Shown in pieces: positions 47,539 to 55,538 of a stretch of DNA of 64,000 nucleotides; the stretch's first letter is position 1; each line of letters opens with the position of its first letter. The DNA lies in assembly GCF_020884795.1 (NCBI RefSeq), contig NZ_BBZF01000027.1:1-64000 (forward strand), in the 5' to 3' direction. Origin of the DNA: Micromonospora okii (GTDB taxonomy: Bacteria; Actinomycetota; Actinomycetes; Mycobacteriales; Micromonosporaceae). The position numbers were made by a program, and so were the translations under genes. The notes under the pieces were generated by a model. That model worked only from the letters and a program-made list of their open reading frames with translations, had not been told where the DNA came from and did not search any database.

Positions 47539-49200
47539 CTAGAAGACCGGCAGGTAGAGCAGGGCGGCCAGTACCAGGGCGATGCCGCCGAGCAGCACCG
47601 GGGAGCGGTACCAGGCGGTGTCGCCGGCCAGCACGTCGCCCTTGAGGTCGACGCCGCCCATCCCGTACACGAGGCCGCGCAGCTCGTCGTCGCGCTTCGG
47701 CGCGGTCAGCGGGGTGAGGACCAGCGCGACGACGGCCGCCGTGACGAACGCGATCCCCGCGCCCCAGAAGCTCTCCTCCAGGTCCGAGTTGAAGTGGATC
47801 ACCCCGCCCTTGTAGAGCAGGTACGTCGCCAGCGCGGCCAGGGTGCCCAGCAGCAGCGACCAGAAGCCGGCCACCGCGCTCATCCGCCGCCATAACATGC
47901 CGATGATGAACGTGGCGAAGAGGGGGGCGTTGAAGAGCGAGAACAGCGCCTGGATGTAGTTCATGATGTTGCTGAACCCGGCCGCGATGAAGGCGGTGCC
48001 GATGCCCACCACGACGCCGCCGACGGTGGCGTACCGGCCGATGCGCAGGTAGTACTCGTCGCTGCGGTCGCGCCGCACGTACGCCTGCCAGATGTCGTAC
48101 GTGAAGACGGTGTTGAAGCCGCTCACGTTGGCCGCCATGCCGGCCATGAAGGAGGCGAGCAGGCCGGTCACCGCCACCCCGAGCACCCCGTTGGGGAGCA
48201 GGTCGCGCATCAGCAGCGGGATGGCGTTGTTGTAGACCAGGTCGCCGGACTCGGCCCCCAGCCCCTTCACCGTGACCAGGGCGATCAGGCCGGGGATCAC
48301 CGTGACGGCCGGGATCACCAGCTTCGGGTACGCCGCGATGATCGGCGTGCGCCGGGCGGCGCTCATGTTCCGGGCCGACAGCGCCCGCTGCACCTCGGCG
48401 AAGTTGGTGGTCCAGTACCCGAAGGAGAGCACGAAGCCGAGGCCGAAGACGATGCCGATCCAGTGCGCGCCCAGCGGGTTGTCGGTGGTGCCGGTGCCCT
48501 GCCAGGCGTGCAGCCCCGCCTCGCCCAGCTTCGAGCCGCGCACCGCGTCCATCAGGCCGCCGACCCCGCCCACCTTCACCAGGCCGATCACGGTGATCGG
48601 GATGAGCCCGGCCAGGATCACGAAGAACTGGAGCACCTCGTTGTAGATCGCCCCGGACAGGCCGCCGATGGTGATGTACGCCAGCACGATGGCCGCCCCG
48701 ACGATGATCGCGATCCACAGCGGCCAGCCGAGCAGCGCCTGCATCACCAGCGCCAGCGCGTACAGGTTGACCCCGGCGATGAGCACCTGGGCGACCGCGA
48801 AGCTGAGCGCGTTGAGCAGGTGGGTGGGGCGGTTGAACCGCAGCCGCAGGTACTCGGGGACGCTGCGGACCTTGGAACCGTAGTAGAAGGGCATCATCAC
48901 GATGCCGAGGAAGACCATCGCCGGCACGGCGCCGATCCAGTAGTAGTGCACGGTCATCATGCCGTACTGCGCGCCGTTGGCGGCCATCCCGATGATCTCC
49001 AGCGCGCCCAGGTTGGCCGAGACGAAGGCCAGGCCGGTGACCCAGGCGGGCAGCGAGCGCCCGGAGAGGAAGAAGTCGACGCTCGTGCGGATAGCCCGGC
49101 GGGCGGCGAACCCGACGCCGAGGACGGTGACGAAGTACAGCGCCAGGATGCCGTAGTCCAGCGCGTTCATGCTCAGCCGCAGGCCGCCGCCGTCGCCCAT
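47539..49200 (-). CDS. Sodium:solute symporter
   Basis: A 553-residue membrane protein of the SSS family with about 13 membrane segments. It has ASANLGALEIIGMAANGAQYG, FYYGSKVRSVPEYLRLRFN and a GWTT-like SFGYWTTNFAEVQRALSAR segment (near 260-280), the last being a family signature. The ATG at 49200 has GAGGGG 7 nt upstream; the longer frame adds 24 unsupported residues. Relatives carry sugars, nucleosides or carboxylates; the YWTTNFAEVQRAL signature leans to the sugar group. It is the first gene of a two-gene operon. Confidence 0.9.
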   Translation of the reverse strand: MGDGGGLRLSMNALDYGILALYFVTVLGVGFAARRAIRTSVDFFLSGRSLPAWVTGLAFVSANLGALEIIGMAANGAQYGMMTVHYYWIGAVPAMVFLGIVMMPFYYGSKVRSVPEYLRLRFNRPTHLLNALSFAVAQVLIAGVNLYALALVMQALLGWPLWIAIIVGAAIVLAYITIGGLSGAIYNEVLQFFVILAGLIPITVIGLVKVGGVGGLMDAVRGSKLGEAGLHAWQGTGTTDNPLGAHWIGIVFGLGFVLSFGYWTTNFAEVQRALSARNMSAARRTPIIAAYPKLVIPAVTVIPGLIALVTVKGLGAESGDLVYNNAIPLLMRDLLPNGVLGVAVTGLLASFMAGMAANVSGFNTVFTYDIWQAYVRRDRSDEYYLRIGRYATVGGVVVGIGTAFIAAGFSNIMNYIQALFSLFNAPLFATFIIGMLWRRMSAVAGFWSLLLGTLAALATYLLYKGGVIHFNSDLEESFWGAGIAFVTAAVVALVLTPLTAPKRDDELRGLVYGMGGVDLKGDVLAGDTAWYRSPVLLGGIALVLAALLYLPVF

Positions 49201-49290
49201 GCCGTCACCCCTCGTGCCGCCGCTGGTTCGCGCCCTATTACCCAGGGTGCAAACTTTCATGCTCTGCGTCACGGTCGCGGCGTGGCTTCC

Positions 49291-50493
49291 TCAGGCCGCC
49301 CCGAGCGCGGCGGCGAGCTGGACGATCCTGGCCGGGGCGTGGGGGTCGCGCGTCAACCGGGCGAGCAGCTCCCGGGCGGCGGGGCGGTGGCGCACCTCGG
49401 CCGGCGCGGTGCGTTCGGCGTCGAGCACCGCCCGGCCCGCGCCCGCCGGGTCGTCGGCCGCGAGGTACGCGCGGGCCGCGTCGAGCAGGTGGGCCGCGCG
49501 GTGCTCGGCGGGCAGCCACCGCCAGGCGTCCCGCCGGACCGTCCTCTCGTGCCAGCCGACCGCCCCGCCCGCGTCGCCCAGGTCGAGCGCGGCGGCGACC
49601 CGGGCCAGGTCGACCGCCGTCGGCCCGAAGGCGGTCCGGTGGTGGTCGTGCCCCTCGCCCACCCGCCCCGCCAGCTCGGCGGCCTCGCCGAGCAGGTCGG
49701 CGGTGGAGTGCTCGTCGCCGTCCCGGGCCGCCGCCAGGGCCGCCTGGGCGAGCAGCGTCCCGCACAGCGACAGCTCCGCCGGGCCGGCGGCGTCCGGCAC
49801 GGGCGGGGCGATCCGGTACGCGGCGGCCAACGCCGCCGACATGGCCGCCCGCGCCCGCCCCGACGCGCGCAGCGCCTGACCGAGCTGCACGGCGGCGGCG
49901 GCCACCAGCACCGGGTCGCCGGCCGCCACGGCCATCGCCCGGTCGGCGGCCAGCCAGCCCAACTCGGCCTCGCCGAGCTTCACCAGCAGCGCCGCGACGA
50001 TCCGGTACGCCTCGACCAGCGGCGCGCGCCCCGCCCCCGGGACGTCGGCGTGGCAGCGCTGCGCGTCGGCCAGCACCCCTGGCACCAGCGCGACGACCTG
50101 CGGGTACCGGGCGTGCTGGAAGGTGGTCCAGGCGTGCGCGACCTCCTGCGCCAGCCGCTCGGGCGGCAACCGGGGCAGGTGGGCCGCCCCCGACACACCC
50201 ACGACCGTCTCGTACGCCGACAGCGCCGCCCGGACGCGCTCGACGCCCTCGGCGCGCGTGGTCACGTCGGCGGGGCGGGCGTCCCGGCCGAGCAGCACCG
50301 CCGGGTCGATCCGCAGCACGGCGGCGATCTCGTGCAGGGTCGACACCTTGTCCAGGGCGCGGACCCCGCGCTCGACCTTGTCGACCCAGCTCTTCGACTT
50401 GCCGACCCGGTCGGCGAAGACCTGCTGCGACAACCTCCGCCGCGCCCGCCAGTACGCCACCCGCCGACCGACGGGGAGGTCACTTCTGTCCAC
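49291..50493 (-). CDS. XRE-family regulator with TPR-like C-terminus
   Basis: A 400-residue protein. An N-terminal helix-turn-helix (about 10-65, RARRRLSQQVFADRVGKSKSWVDKVERG) precedes about 300 residues of Ala-rich helices that look like TPR repeats. The GTG at 50493 overlaps the end of the previous gene by 14 bp. It is a paralogue of the protein at 51197-52393: both have WLAADRAMA and RAA-LLDAARA-L segments. Proteins of this type act in development and secondary metabolism with DUF397 partners. It is the third gene of an operon with two small unrecognised genes. Confidence 0.86.
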   Translation of the reverse strand: MDRSDLPVGRRVAYWRARRRLSQQVFADRVGKSKSWVDKVERGVRALDKVSTLHEIAAVLRIDPAVLLGRDARPADVTTRAEGVERVRAALSAYETVVGVSGAAHLPRLPPERLAQEVAHAWTTFQHARYPQVVALVPGVLADAQRCHADVPGAGRAPLVEAYRIVAALLVKLGEAELGWLAADRAMAVAAGDPVLVAAAAVQLGQALRASGRARAAMSAALAAAYRIAPPVPDAAGPAELSLCGTLLAQAALAAARDGDEHSTADLLGEAAELAGRVGEGHDHHRTAFGPTAVDLARVAAALDLGDAGGAVGWHERTVRRDAWRWLPAEHRAAHLLDAARAYLAADDPAGAGRAVLDAERTAPAEVRHRPAARELLARLTRDPHAPARIVQLAAALGAA

Positions 50494-50827
50494 GCCGCCA
50501 CCGCCGGTCGGGCACCGCCCGGGTGGTCTCCTCGGCCGGTATCCGCTCGGCCTCGGCCAGGTCGAGGATCCGCCGCCGGGCCGCCTCCCGCTCCGCCTCC
50601 TGGATCTGCTCGCCCACGCTGCCCACGCTGCCCTCGCGGGGAGGCGCGTCGATCGTGCGGCGTCGCGCCTGCCGATCCCGCCAGGTCTCCAGCGTTCTGC
50701 GCGCCCACGCGAGCCTCGGGCATCCGTCGTCGGTGCACTTGGAGCAGGCGTTGCGGCTGTGGAAGTCGAGCGCGTAGCCGGCCAGGATGACGCTGAAGGG
50801 CTTCCCCGACGGGCTCCGGCTACCCAC
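50480..50827 (-). CDS. Small protein with three-Cys motif
   Basis: A 115-residue hydrophilic protein. It has FHSRNACSKCTDDGCPRLAW (22-41), giving C-x2-C-x4-C plus His23 as a candidate metal site, then a long charged helix (AWARRTLETWRDRQARRR and ESVGEQIQEAEREAARRRILDLAEAE-like sequence). I do not recognise the family. The GTG at 50827 has AAGGGG upstream. It overlaps the 62-residue ORF before it by 8 bp and the XRE gene after it by 14 bp, so it is in a tight operon. Confidence 0.72.
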   Translation of the reverse strand: MGSRSPSGKPFSVILAGYALDFHSRNACSKCTDDGCPRLAWARRTLETWRDRQARRRTIDAPPREGSVGSVGEQIQEAEREAARRRILDLAEAERIPAEETTRAVPDRRWRRGQK

Positions 50828-51008
50828 GCCGCCCCTTGCCCCGGTTGCGATCCGTGACGTCCGGGCACGCGCGCTCGACGGCGTTCGGTTCTTCGGGCTG
50901 TTGTGGGGGACCCGCTTCGCCGTACGCCCGGGACTTTCGGGAAGACGTCGAGCTTTCGACGACGTCGATTGGCTCGTCCTGACGCTGGAACCATTTGACC
51001 TTTGCCAC
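50820..51008 (-). CDS. Unrecognised 62-residue protein, first gene of an XRE operon
   Basis: A 62-residue charged protein: MAKVKWFQRQDEPIDVVESS at the N-terminus and DVTDRNRGKGRRG at the end. No membrane segment and a single Cys. The GTG at 51008 has GGAGG 6 nt upstream, and the stop overlaps the next start by 8 bp, which supports translation. Its role is unknown; it may be a partner of the XRE regulator. Confidence 0.6.
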   Translation of the reverse strand: MAKVKWFQRQDEPIDVVESSTSSRKSRAYGEAGPPQQPEEPNAVERACPDVTDRNRGKGRRG

Positions 51009-51196
51009 CTGCGGCCTCCCGGAAAAGAGGGGCGCGGCGGCGGGATTCTCGGGGAAGGGAATGACGACCGCCGCGCCCGGCTGAGGGACGCGGTTGGCAG
51101 CCGTACCAGTTGGGAGATTCGTGCCAGTCGCGCCCGGAACTGGACGTTACGGGCGTCGACCAGGTGCGACGGTGATGATCCGTACCCCTGTGGTTA

Positions 51197-52393
51197 CTAC
51201 CAGTTGATGCCCATTGCCAGCGCCAGTTCTCGGGCATCCTCGCCGGTCGTGCCGCGTCGGCTCGTTAGTTCCAGGGTGGCGGCTCGCGCGAAGGGGTTGT
51301 ACCGGACCGTGTCCGTGCTCTCGCGCAAGCCCCGCCCGAGCAGGTGCACGGCGGCAATCTCCTCACGGCGCGCCAGGTGTGCCCGGGCTGCGTCGATCAA
51401 TGCGGCGGCTCGACGGGTCCGGGACGGCAAGGCCAGGTAGTCGATGGCTGCCGCGCGGCGGATGGACTCGCCTGGCCTGCACAGGTCCGCCTCCATCGTC
51501 GCTGCGGAGATCGCGCAGACGGTCTCCCCGAACATCAACCAGGGATGCGCGTAGCCGCTGCCGAGCCGTCTGGCGGATTCCTCGGCGAGGTCCCAGGCGC
51601 GCCATGCCTGTCCGGCTCGGCCAGCCTTGCTATGCCCGAGCGCCACCCCCAGGTGTAGCTGACCCCAGCGGGCGCGAGAGTCAGCGTCGGCGTCGGGATC
51701 AACGGCGGTCAGCGCCTCCCTCAGTACTTGCTCCGCTGCGTCAACCATGTTGGACGATCGGTAGACGTGGGCGTAGTACCAGGCGGCGACGGCGACCGCT
51801 CCCGGATCGTCGGCCTCCTGTGCCGCGGCCATTGCGCGGTCGGCTGCCAGCCACACCAACTCCGGGTACGGCTGGTGGGCGAGGTACAGCTGGGCGAGAT
51901 GGTAGACACGGGCCAACTCGACCAGGGCGCGCCGCCGTTCGACACCCTCCAGCCGCCAGGTGCTACGACGCGCGTCGTCGAGCAGACTCGGCAACACCCC
52001 GGCGATGGCGGTCCTTTCCGTGGTGGATCCGTGCCAGATGCGCCATGCCTGGTCGACCAGGCCCGTCAATGTCTCCGCCGGGGCCGGGGTGCCCGCCGGG
52101 GCGGAGGGGCGCTGCATGGTGGTAGCGATCTGGGCGATGTCGGGATGCCCGGCCCTCGTGACCGACGCAACCGGAAGAGACTGCTCGCCGGTCAGGTCGG
52201 CCAGGTCGGAGATACCGAGCACTTCGGCGAGACGAAGAAGCATCGGCAGCCGAGGGACGAGCAGGCGGCCCGTCTCCAGCGCCTTGACCCACTCGCTGCT
52301 GCGTCCGACGAGCCCGCCGAGGACTGCTCTCGTCTTGCCGACTCGTTCGCGGTGGGCACGTAGACGAGCACCAAACGTCTCAGCATCGCTCAT
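51197..52393 (-). CDS. XRE-family regulator, DUF397-linked
   Basis: A 398-residue protein with an N-terminal helix-turn-helix (about 8-65, RLRAHRERVGKTRAVLGGLVGRSSEWVKALETG) and helical repeats from about 115 to 390. The ATG at 52393 has GGGAG 7 nt upstream. It is divergent from the DUF397 gene at 52625 across 231 bp. This pairing is the arrangement of WhiJ-type regulators in Streptomyces, where the small DUF397 protein controls the DNA-binding protein. It is a paralogue of the gene at 49291-50493. Targets are unknown. Confidence 0.87.
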   Translation of the reverse strand: MSDAETFGARLRAHRERVGKTRAVLGGLVGRSSEWVKALETGRLLVPRLPMLLRLAEVLGISDLADLTGEQSLPVASVTRAGHPDIAQIATTMQRPSAPAGTPAPAETLTGLVDQAWRIWHGSTTERTAIAGVLPSLLDDARRSTWRLEGVERRRALVELARVYHLAQLYLAHQPYPELVWLAADRAMAAAQEADDPGAVAVAAWYYAHVYRSSNMVDAAEQVLREALTAVDPDADADSRARWGQLHLGVALGHSKAGRAGQAWRAWDLAEESARRLGSGYAHPWLMFGETVCAISAATMEADLCRPGESIRRAAAIDYLALPSRTRRAAALIDAARAHLARREEIAAVHLLGRGLRESTDTVRYNPFARAATLELTSRRGTTGEDARELALAMGINW

Positions 52394-52624
52394 GACGTCG
52401 CTCCCAGGTAAGCGGGCTCGGCGGCGGCACCGCACATTTCCAGCGGGCCACCACTTCGGACGGTACACCGGATACGTCCGAGGTGGTGACACTGCGCACT
52501 CGGAGGGAAACAATGGGGTATGGGTCCACGTCGGCGTGGCGCGGCAGCCCTGATCGCGCTTCGCGCCGCCCAAAGGCCACACGTCGCGCGTGGTGCCTGG
52601 GGGATTGATCGAGAAGAGGTTGCG

Positions 52625-52822
52625 ATGACTGATCTGGCCGGCGCGTCCTGGCGTAAGAGCAGCCGTAGCGGTAACGAGGGTGAATGCGTCGAGGTGGCCG
52701 ACAACCTGTCCGGCGTTGTCGGCGTGCGGGACAGCAAGGACGCCAGCGGCCCTGCTCTCGTCTTCGCCCCCGCAGTCTGGTCGGCTTTCGTCAGGGGTGT
52801 GCGGGCAGACGCCCTGAGCTGA
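52625..52822 (+). CDS. DUF397 domain protein
   Basis: A 65-residue protein, entirely one DUF397 domain: WRKSSRSGNEGECVEVADN and VGVRDSKDASGPALVFAPAVWSAFV are the family blocks. Its ATG at 52625 follows GAAGAGG. DUF397 proteins bind or antagonise a neighbouring XRE protein, here the divergent gene at 51197-52393. The longer frame that starts at 52520 adds Arg-rich residues that are not part of the family. Confidence 0.92.
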   Translation: MTDLAGASWRKSSRSGNEGECVEVADNLSGVVGVRDSKDASGPALVFAPAVWSAFVRGVRADALS

Positions 52823-53180
52823 ACGCCGACAACAGTCGAGCTGGCCGAGGGCGGGCCGGGCTCCGTCAGCGGGGTTCGGCCTGCCCTCGACTCGCGCTGC
52901 TCAGGGGCTGCGCAGGCGGCTTCGGGCTCGGAGTAGGGCGGGTCGCGGGTGCGGCAAGGGCATTTCGGGCGCGCTCTCATGTCGCGGCCCCTGGCTGACG
53001 CTGGATCGTCCCGCGTCAGCCCCTTGATCGACTCCGTGTCGGCGACATTGCGCCTTCATCCGTTTTTGATCGCCCCATGTCGGCGACACGGAGTCGATCA
53101 ACGGAGTCGCTACGGCTTCCGGCCGCGCGGTGCGCCCCGGCCGCGCGGCCGGAGCGTACGGCGCGGCCGGTGCCGCCCCG
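52823..53180. other. Intergenic region with a family C repeat
   Basis: These 358 bases between convergent genes contain no gene. The repeat at 53024-53101 is the main feature. A partial hairpin near 52995-53020 (CTGACGC/GCGTCAG) may help terminate the DUF397 gene. Confidence 0.65.
53024..53101. repeat. Family C palindromic repeat, copy 3 (best)
   Basis: The left arm (53024-53048) reads TTGATCGACTCCGTGTCGGC plus GACAT, and the right arm (53077-53101) is its reverse complement with one mismatch over 25 bp. The 28-nt loop is AT-richer (CGTTTTTGATC). Confidence 0.88.
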
Positions 53181-54326
53181 TCAGGGCCGGGCGTCCTCGT
53201 CGTCGAACTCGGGCGGGAGGTCCCCGGAGAGCAGGTCCTCGGCGTGGCCCTCCACCATTGTGGCGAACTCGGCGGAGCGCGGCAGCATCGTGCTCTCGTA
53301 GGTCTGGACGGCCTCGTCGACGGTGGTGGAGCCGGCGAGCGCGAGCGCGAGTTCGCTGGCGTCGAGCATGGCGAGGTTGACCCCGAGGCCGAGCGGCGGC
53401 ATGAGGTGGGCGGCGTCGCCGAGCAGCGTCACGGTGGGGTTGCGCTCCCAGGTGTGCGGGGCGGGGAGCGCGAAGATCGGCCGGTCGACGTACGCACCCT
53501 CGTTGTCGGTGATCATCTGCTTCGTCCGCGGTCCCCAGGCGGCGAACTCGGCGAGCAGGTGGGCGCGGATCCCGGCGGTGTCGTCGGGCCGGAGGCCCGC
53601 CCGGGTGATCCAGTCGACCGGGGCCTTGCGCAGGACGTAGACGCGGATGTGGTCGCCGCTGTTGCGCTGGCCCCAGAGGGCGCGCTCGCCGTCGGCCGCC
53701 GAGGCGCTGCCCGGGCCGACCAGCGCGGCGAGTTCCGGGTGCCGGTTCTCCACGTCGTGGAACCAGGCTTCGGTGAAGCTGATGCCGACGTACCGGGGGA
53801 CGGCCGGCGAGACGGTCGGGCGAACCCGGGAGAACGCCCCGTCGGCGCCGATGACGAGGTCCGTCCCGACGGTCGTGCCGTCGGCGAAGTGCAGGGTGCG
53901 GGGGCCGGCGGCGGGGCCGCCGACGCTGCCCAGTTCGTGGCCCCACCGTACGGTGCCGGGCTCCAGGGAGTTGAGCAGCAGGTCGCGGAGCTGGCCCCGG
54001 TCGATCTCGGGCTTGAACAGCTCGCCGTCGTCGGGCACCAGGTGCGCCCGCAGCTCGCCGTGGACGTCCATGATGCGGTTCTCCTGGCCTTCGGGGCGGC
54101 ACAGCCGGAAGAACTCGTCGAGCAGGCCGGCCTCGCGGAGCGCGATCTGGCCGTTGTCGGCGTGCAGGTCCAGGGTGCCGCCCTGATTGCGCGCGTCGGG
54201 GTCGGGGTCGCGGTCGTAGACGGTCACCGCGAGGCCGTGCCGTTGCAGGATGCGGGCGCAGGTGAGCCCGCCGGGCCCCGCGCCGACGATGCTGATCCTG
54301 GCCTGCCGGGGGTCTGGTGAGGTCAT
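53181..54326 (-). CDS. TetX-like FAD monooxygenase
   Basis: A 381-residue flavoprotein of the aromatic-hydroxylase group. FAD motifs are GAGPGG (15-20), DLVIGADGAFSRVR and LLGDAAHLMPP. The N-terminal third (ARILQRHGLAVTVYDRDPD, GGTLDLHADNGQIAL, EIDRGQLRDLLLNSLE) is very like TetX, which hydroxylates tetracyclines. The conserved GQGVN is GLGVN here, and MPP-to-GVN is one residue shorter than in TetX. Rifampicin hydroxylases and biosynthetic enzymes are alternatives. A TetR gene lies divergent with 189 bp between starts, suggesting inducible expression. The substrate is unproven. Confidence 0.8.
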   Translation of the reverse strand: MTSPDPRQARISIVGAGPGGLTCARILQRHGLAVTVYDRDPDPDARNQGGTLDLHADNGQIALREAGLLDEFFRLCRPEGQENRIMDVHGELRAHLVPDDGELFKPEIDRGQLRDLLLNSLEPGTVRWGHELGSVGGPAAGPRTLHFADGTTVGTDLVIGADGAFSRVRPTVSPAVPRYVGISFTEAWFHDVENRHPELAALVGPGSASAADGERALWGQRNSGDHIRVYVLRKAPVDWITRAGLRPDDTAGIRAHLLAEFAAWGPRTKQMITDNEGAYVDRPIFALPAPHTWERNPTVTLLGDAAHLMPPLGLGVNLAMLDASELALALAGSTTVDEAVQTYESTMLPRSAEFATMVEGHAEDLLSGDLPPEFDDEDARP

Positions 54327-54503
54327 GCGCTGTCCTTCCGTGGGCCCGGACGTCGTCCCCTGACGGAGACGGCCGGGGAATCTGGGGCGCGCGCTCCCGC
54401 CGAGCGGCAGGTCGAGGTGGCTCGGGGTGTCGCGCCGATCCAGAAAACCATACTGAGTTCAAAAGTGCAACGAGTCAACTTATTGCCTCATGCCGCGATC
54501 GAC

Positions 54504-54509
54504 TACACT
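54504..54509 (+). promoter_or_regulatory. -10 box of the tetR gene (leaderless)
   Basis: TACACT ends 6 nt before the ATG at 54516. The stretch 54440-54505 is AT-richer than its surroundings, as expected for a control region shared with the divergent monooxygenase. Confidence 0.5.
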
Positions 54510-54515
54510 CGGCTC

Positions 54516-55163
54516 ATGACCCAGAACCCCGTCGGTCGGCGCGAACGCAAGAAGGCCGCCACCCGGCAGGCGATCGCCGACGCCGCCCTGCGCCTCTTCC
54601 TGGAGCGGGGCTACGACCAGGTCAGCATCCGTGACATCGCCGATGCGGCCGACGTCTCGACCACCACGCTGTTCAAGCACTTCACCGGCAAGGAGGCACT
54701 GGTCTTCGACCAGGACCAGGAGAACGAGGCGCAGTTGATCGCCGTCGTGCGGCAGCGCCCCGACGGGCAGGGCATCATCGACGCCCTCCGCGAGTACGTC
54801 CTGGGCGCGCACCTGTCGACCGCACTCCACCCGCAGATGGCGGAGTTCAATGAGCTGGTGGAGTCCGTGCCGGCGCTACGCGCGTACGCGGAACGCATGT
54901 GGACCCGGCACACCGACAGCCTCAGCACGGCCATCGCCGGCGAGCTCGGCGTCGCGCCGGACGACGTCGCCTGCGTCGCCCTGGCCCGGTTCGTGCTCCA
55001 GATCCCGAGCCTCACGCGCGGGCGGGCCGACCGCCGCGCCGCCGTCGAGACGGTCTTCGATCTCCTCGCCAACGGCTGGGCGTCCCTGAAGGGTCCGGCA
55101 CCCGCCTCCCCGCCGCCCGCCGGTCCACCGGCAGGCAGCAAGTTCACTGAAAGTGGGTCCTGA
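54516..55163 (+). CDS. TetR-family regulator
   Basis: A 215-residue regulator. The N-terminal helix-turn-helix (about 12-60) includes QAIADAALRLFLERGYDQVS and IADAADVSTTTLFKHF. The ligand-binding C-terminal part has no recognisable specificity. The ATG at 54516 follows TACACT by 6 nt. It is divergent from the TetX-like gene and probably represses it until a drug-like ligand binds. The last residues (KFTESGS) and the stop codon are encoded by a family D repeat, so the native C-terminus may have been replaced. Confidence 0.88.
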   Translation: MTQNPVGRRERKKAATRQAIADAALRLFLERGYDQVSIRDIADAADVSTTTLFKHFTGKEALVFDQDQENEAQLIAVVRQRPDGQGIIDALREYVLGAHLSTALHPQMAEFNELVESVPALRAYAERMWTRHTDSLSTAIAGELGVAPDDVACVALARFVLQIPSLTRGRADRRAAVETVFDLLANGWASLKGPAPASPPPAGPPAGSKFTESGS

Positions 55164-55400
55164 ACGGCGGAGATGGCAGCACTTACCGTGAACTTGCGGG
55201 GATCGTGCCGGGCACGGCGGGACGCGCGCCGAAGGAGGGCGGGTACGGCCCGGCCATGCCCTGAGCAGAACCGCGTCCGAGGCGTGCGAAAAGCTGCGCG
55301 CCGTCGCTGTGCCGGTCGGTCGGCCGCAGCCGACACTTTCACTGAAACTGTGCCCTCAAGCGGCGGAGATGACGACACTTTCCCTGAAGTTGTGCGGATC
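55142..55400 (+). repeat. Family D repeat, two copies
   Basis: Copy 1 (55142-55204) contains TTCACTGAAAGTG and CGGCGGAGATGGCAGCACTT; copy 2 (55338-55400) contains TTCACTGAAACTGTG and CGGCGGAGATGACGACACTT. Both end in GGATC. They lie 196 bp apart in the same orientation; copy 1 overlaps the last codons of tetR. Confidence 0.72.
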
Positions 55401-55538
55401 TTGACCTGTCGCGGGGGTGCTCGTGGGGAGAGTGGGGCGGCGCGGGGTGCGGACGCGCACACGCCCCGGCCAACGTTGGCCGGGGCGTGTGATCGCGCCC
55501 AACGCGAGCACTGCTCGGTGAGGTCGAAGGAGTCGACC
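55164..55538. other. Intergenic region after tetR
   Basis: The 375 bases hold most of the two family D repeat copies and the terminator of the sigma operon. No credible gene. Confidence 0.6.
55458..55491 (-). terminator. Terminator of the sigma factor operon
   Basis: CACACGCCCCGGCCAACG and its mirror form a perfect 34-nt palindrome centred on AACGTT, about 50 nt after the stop at 55539. Confidence 0.75.
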
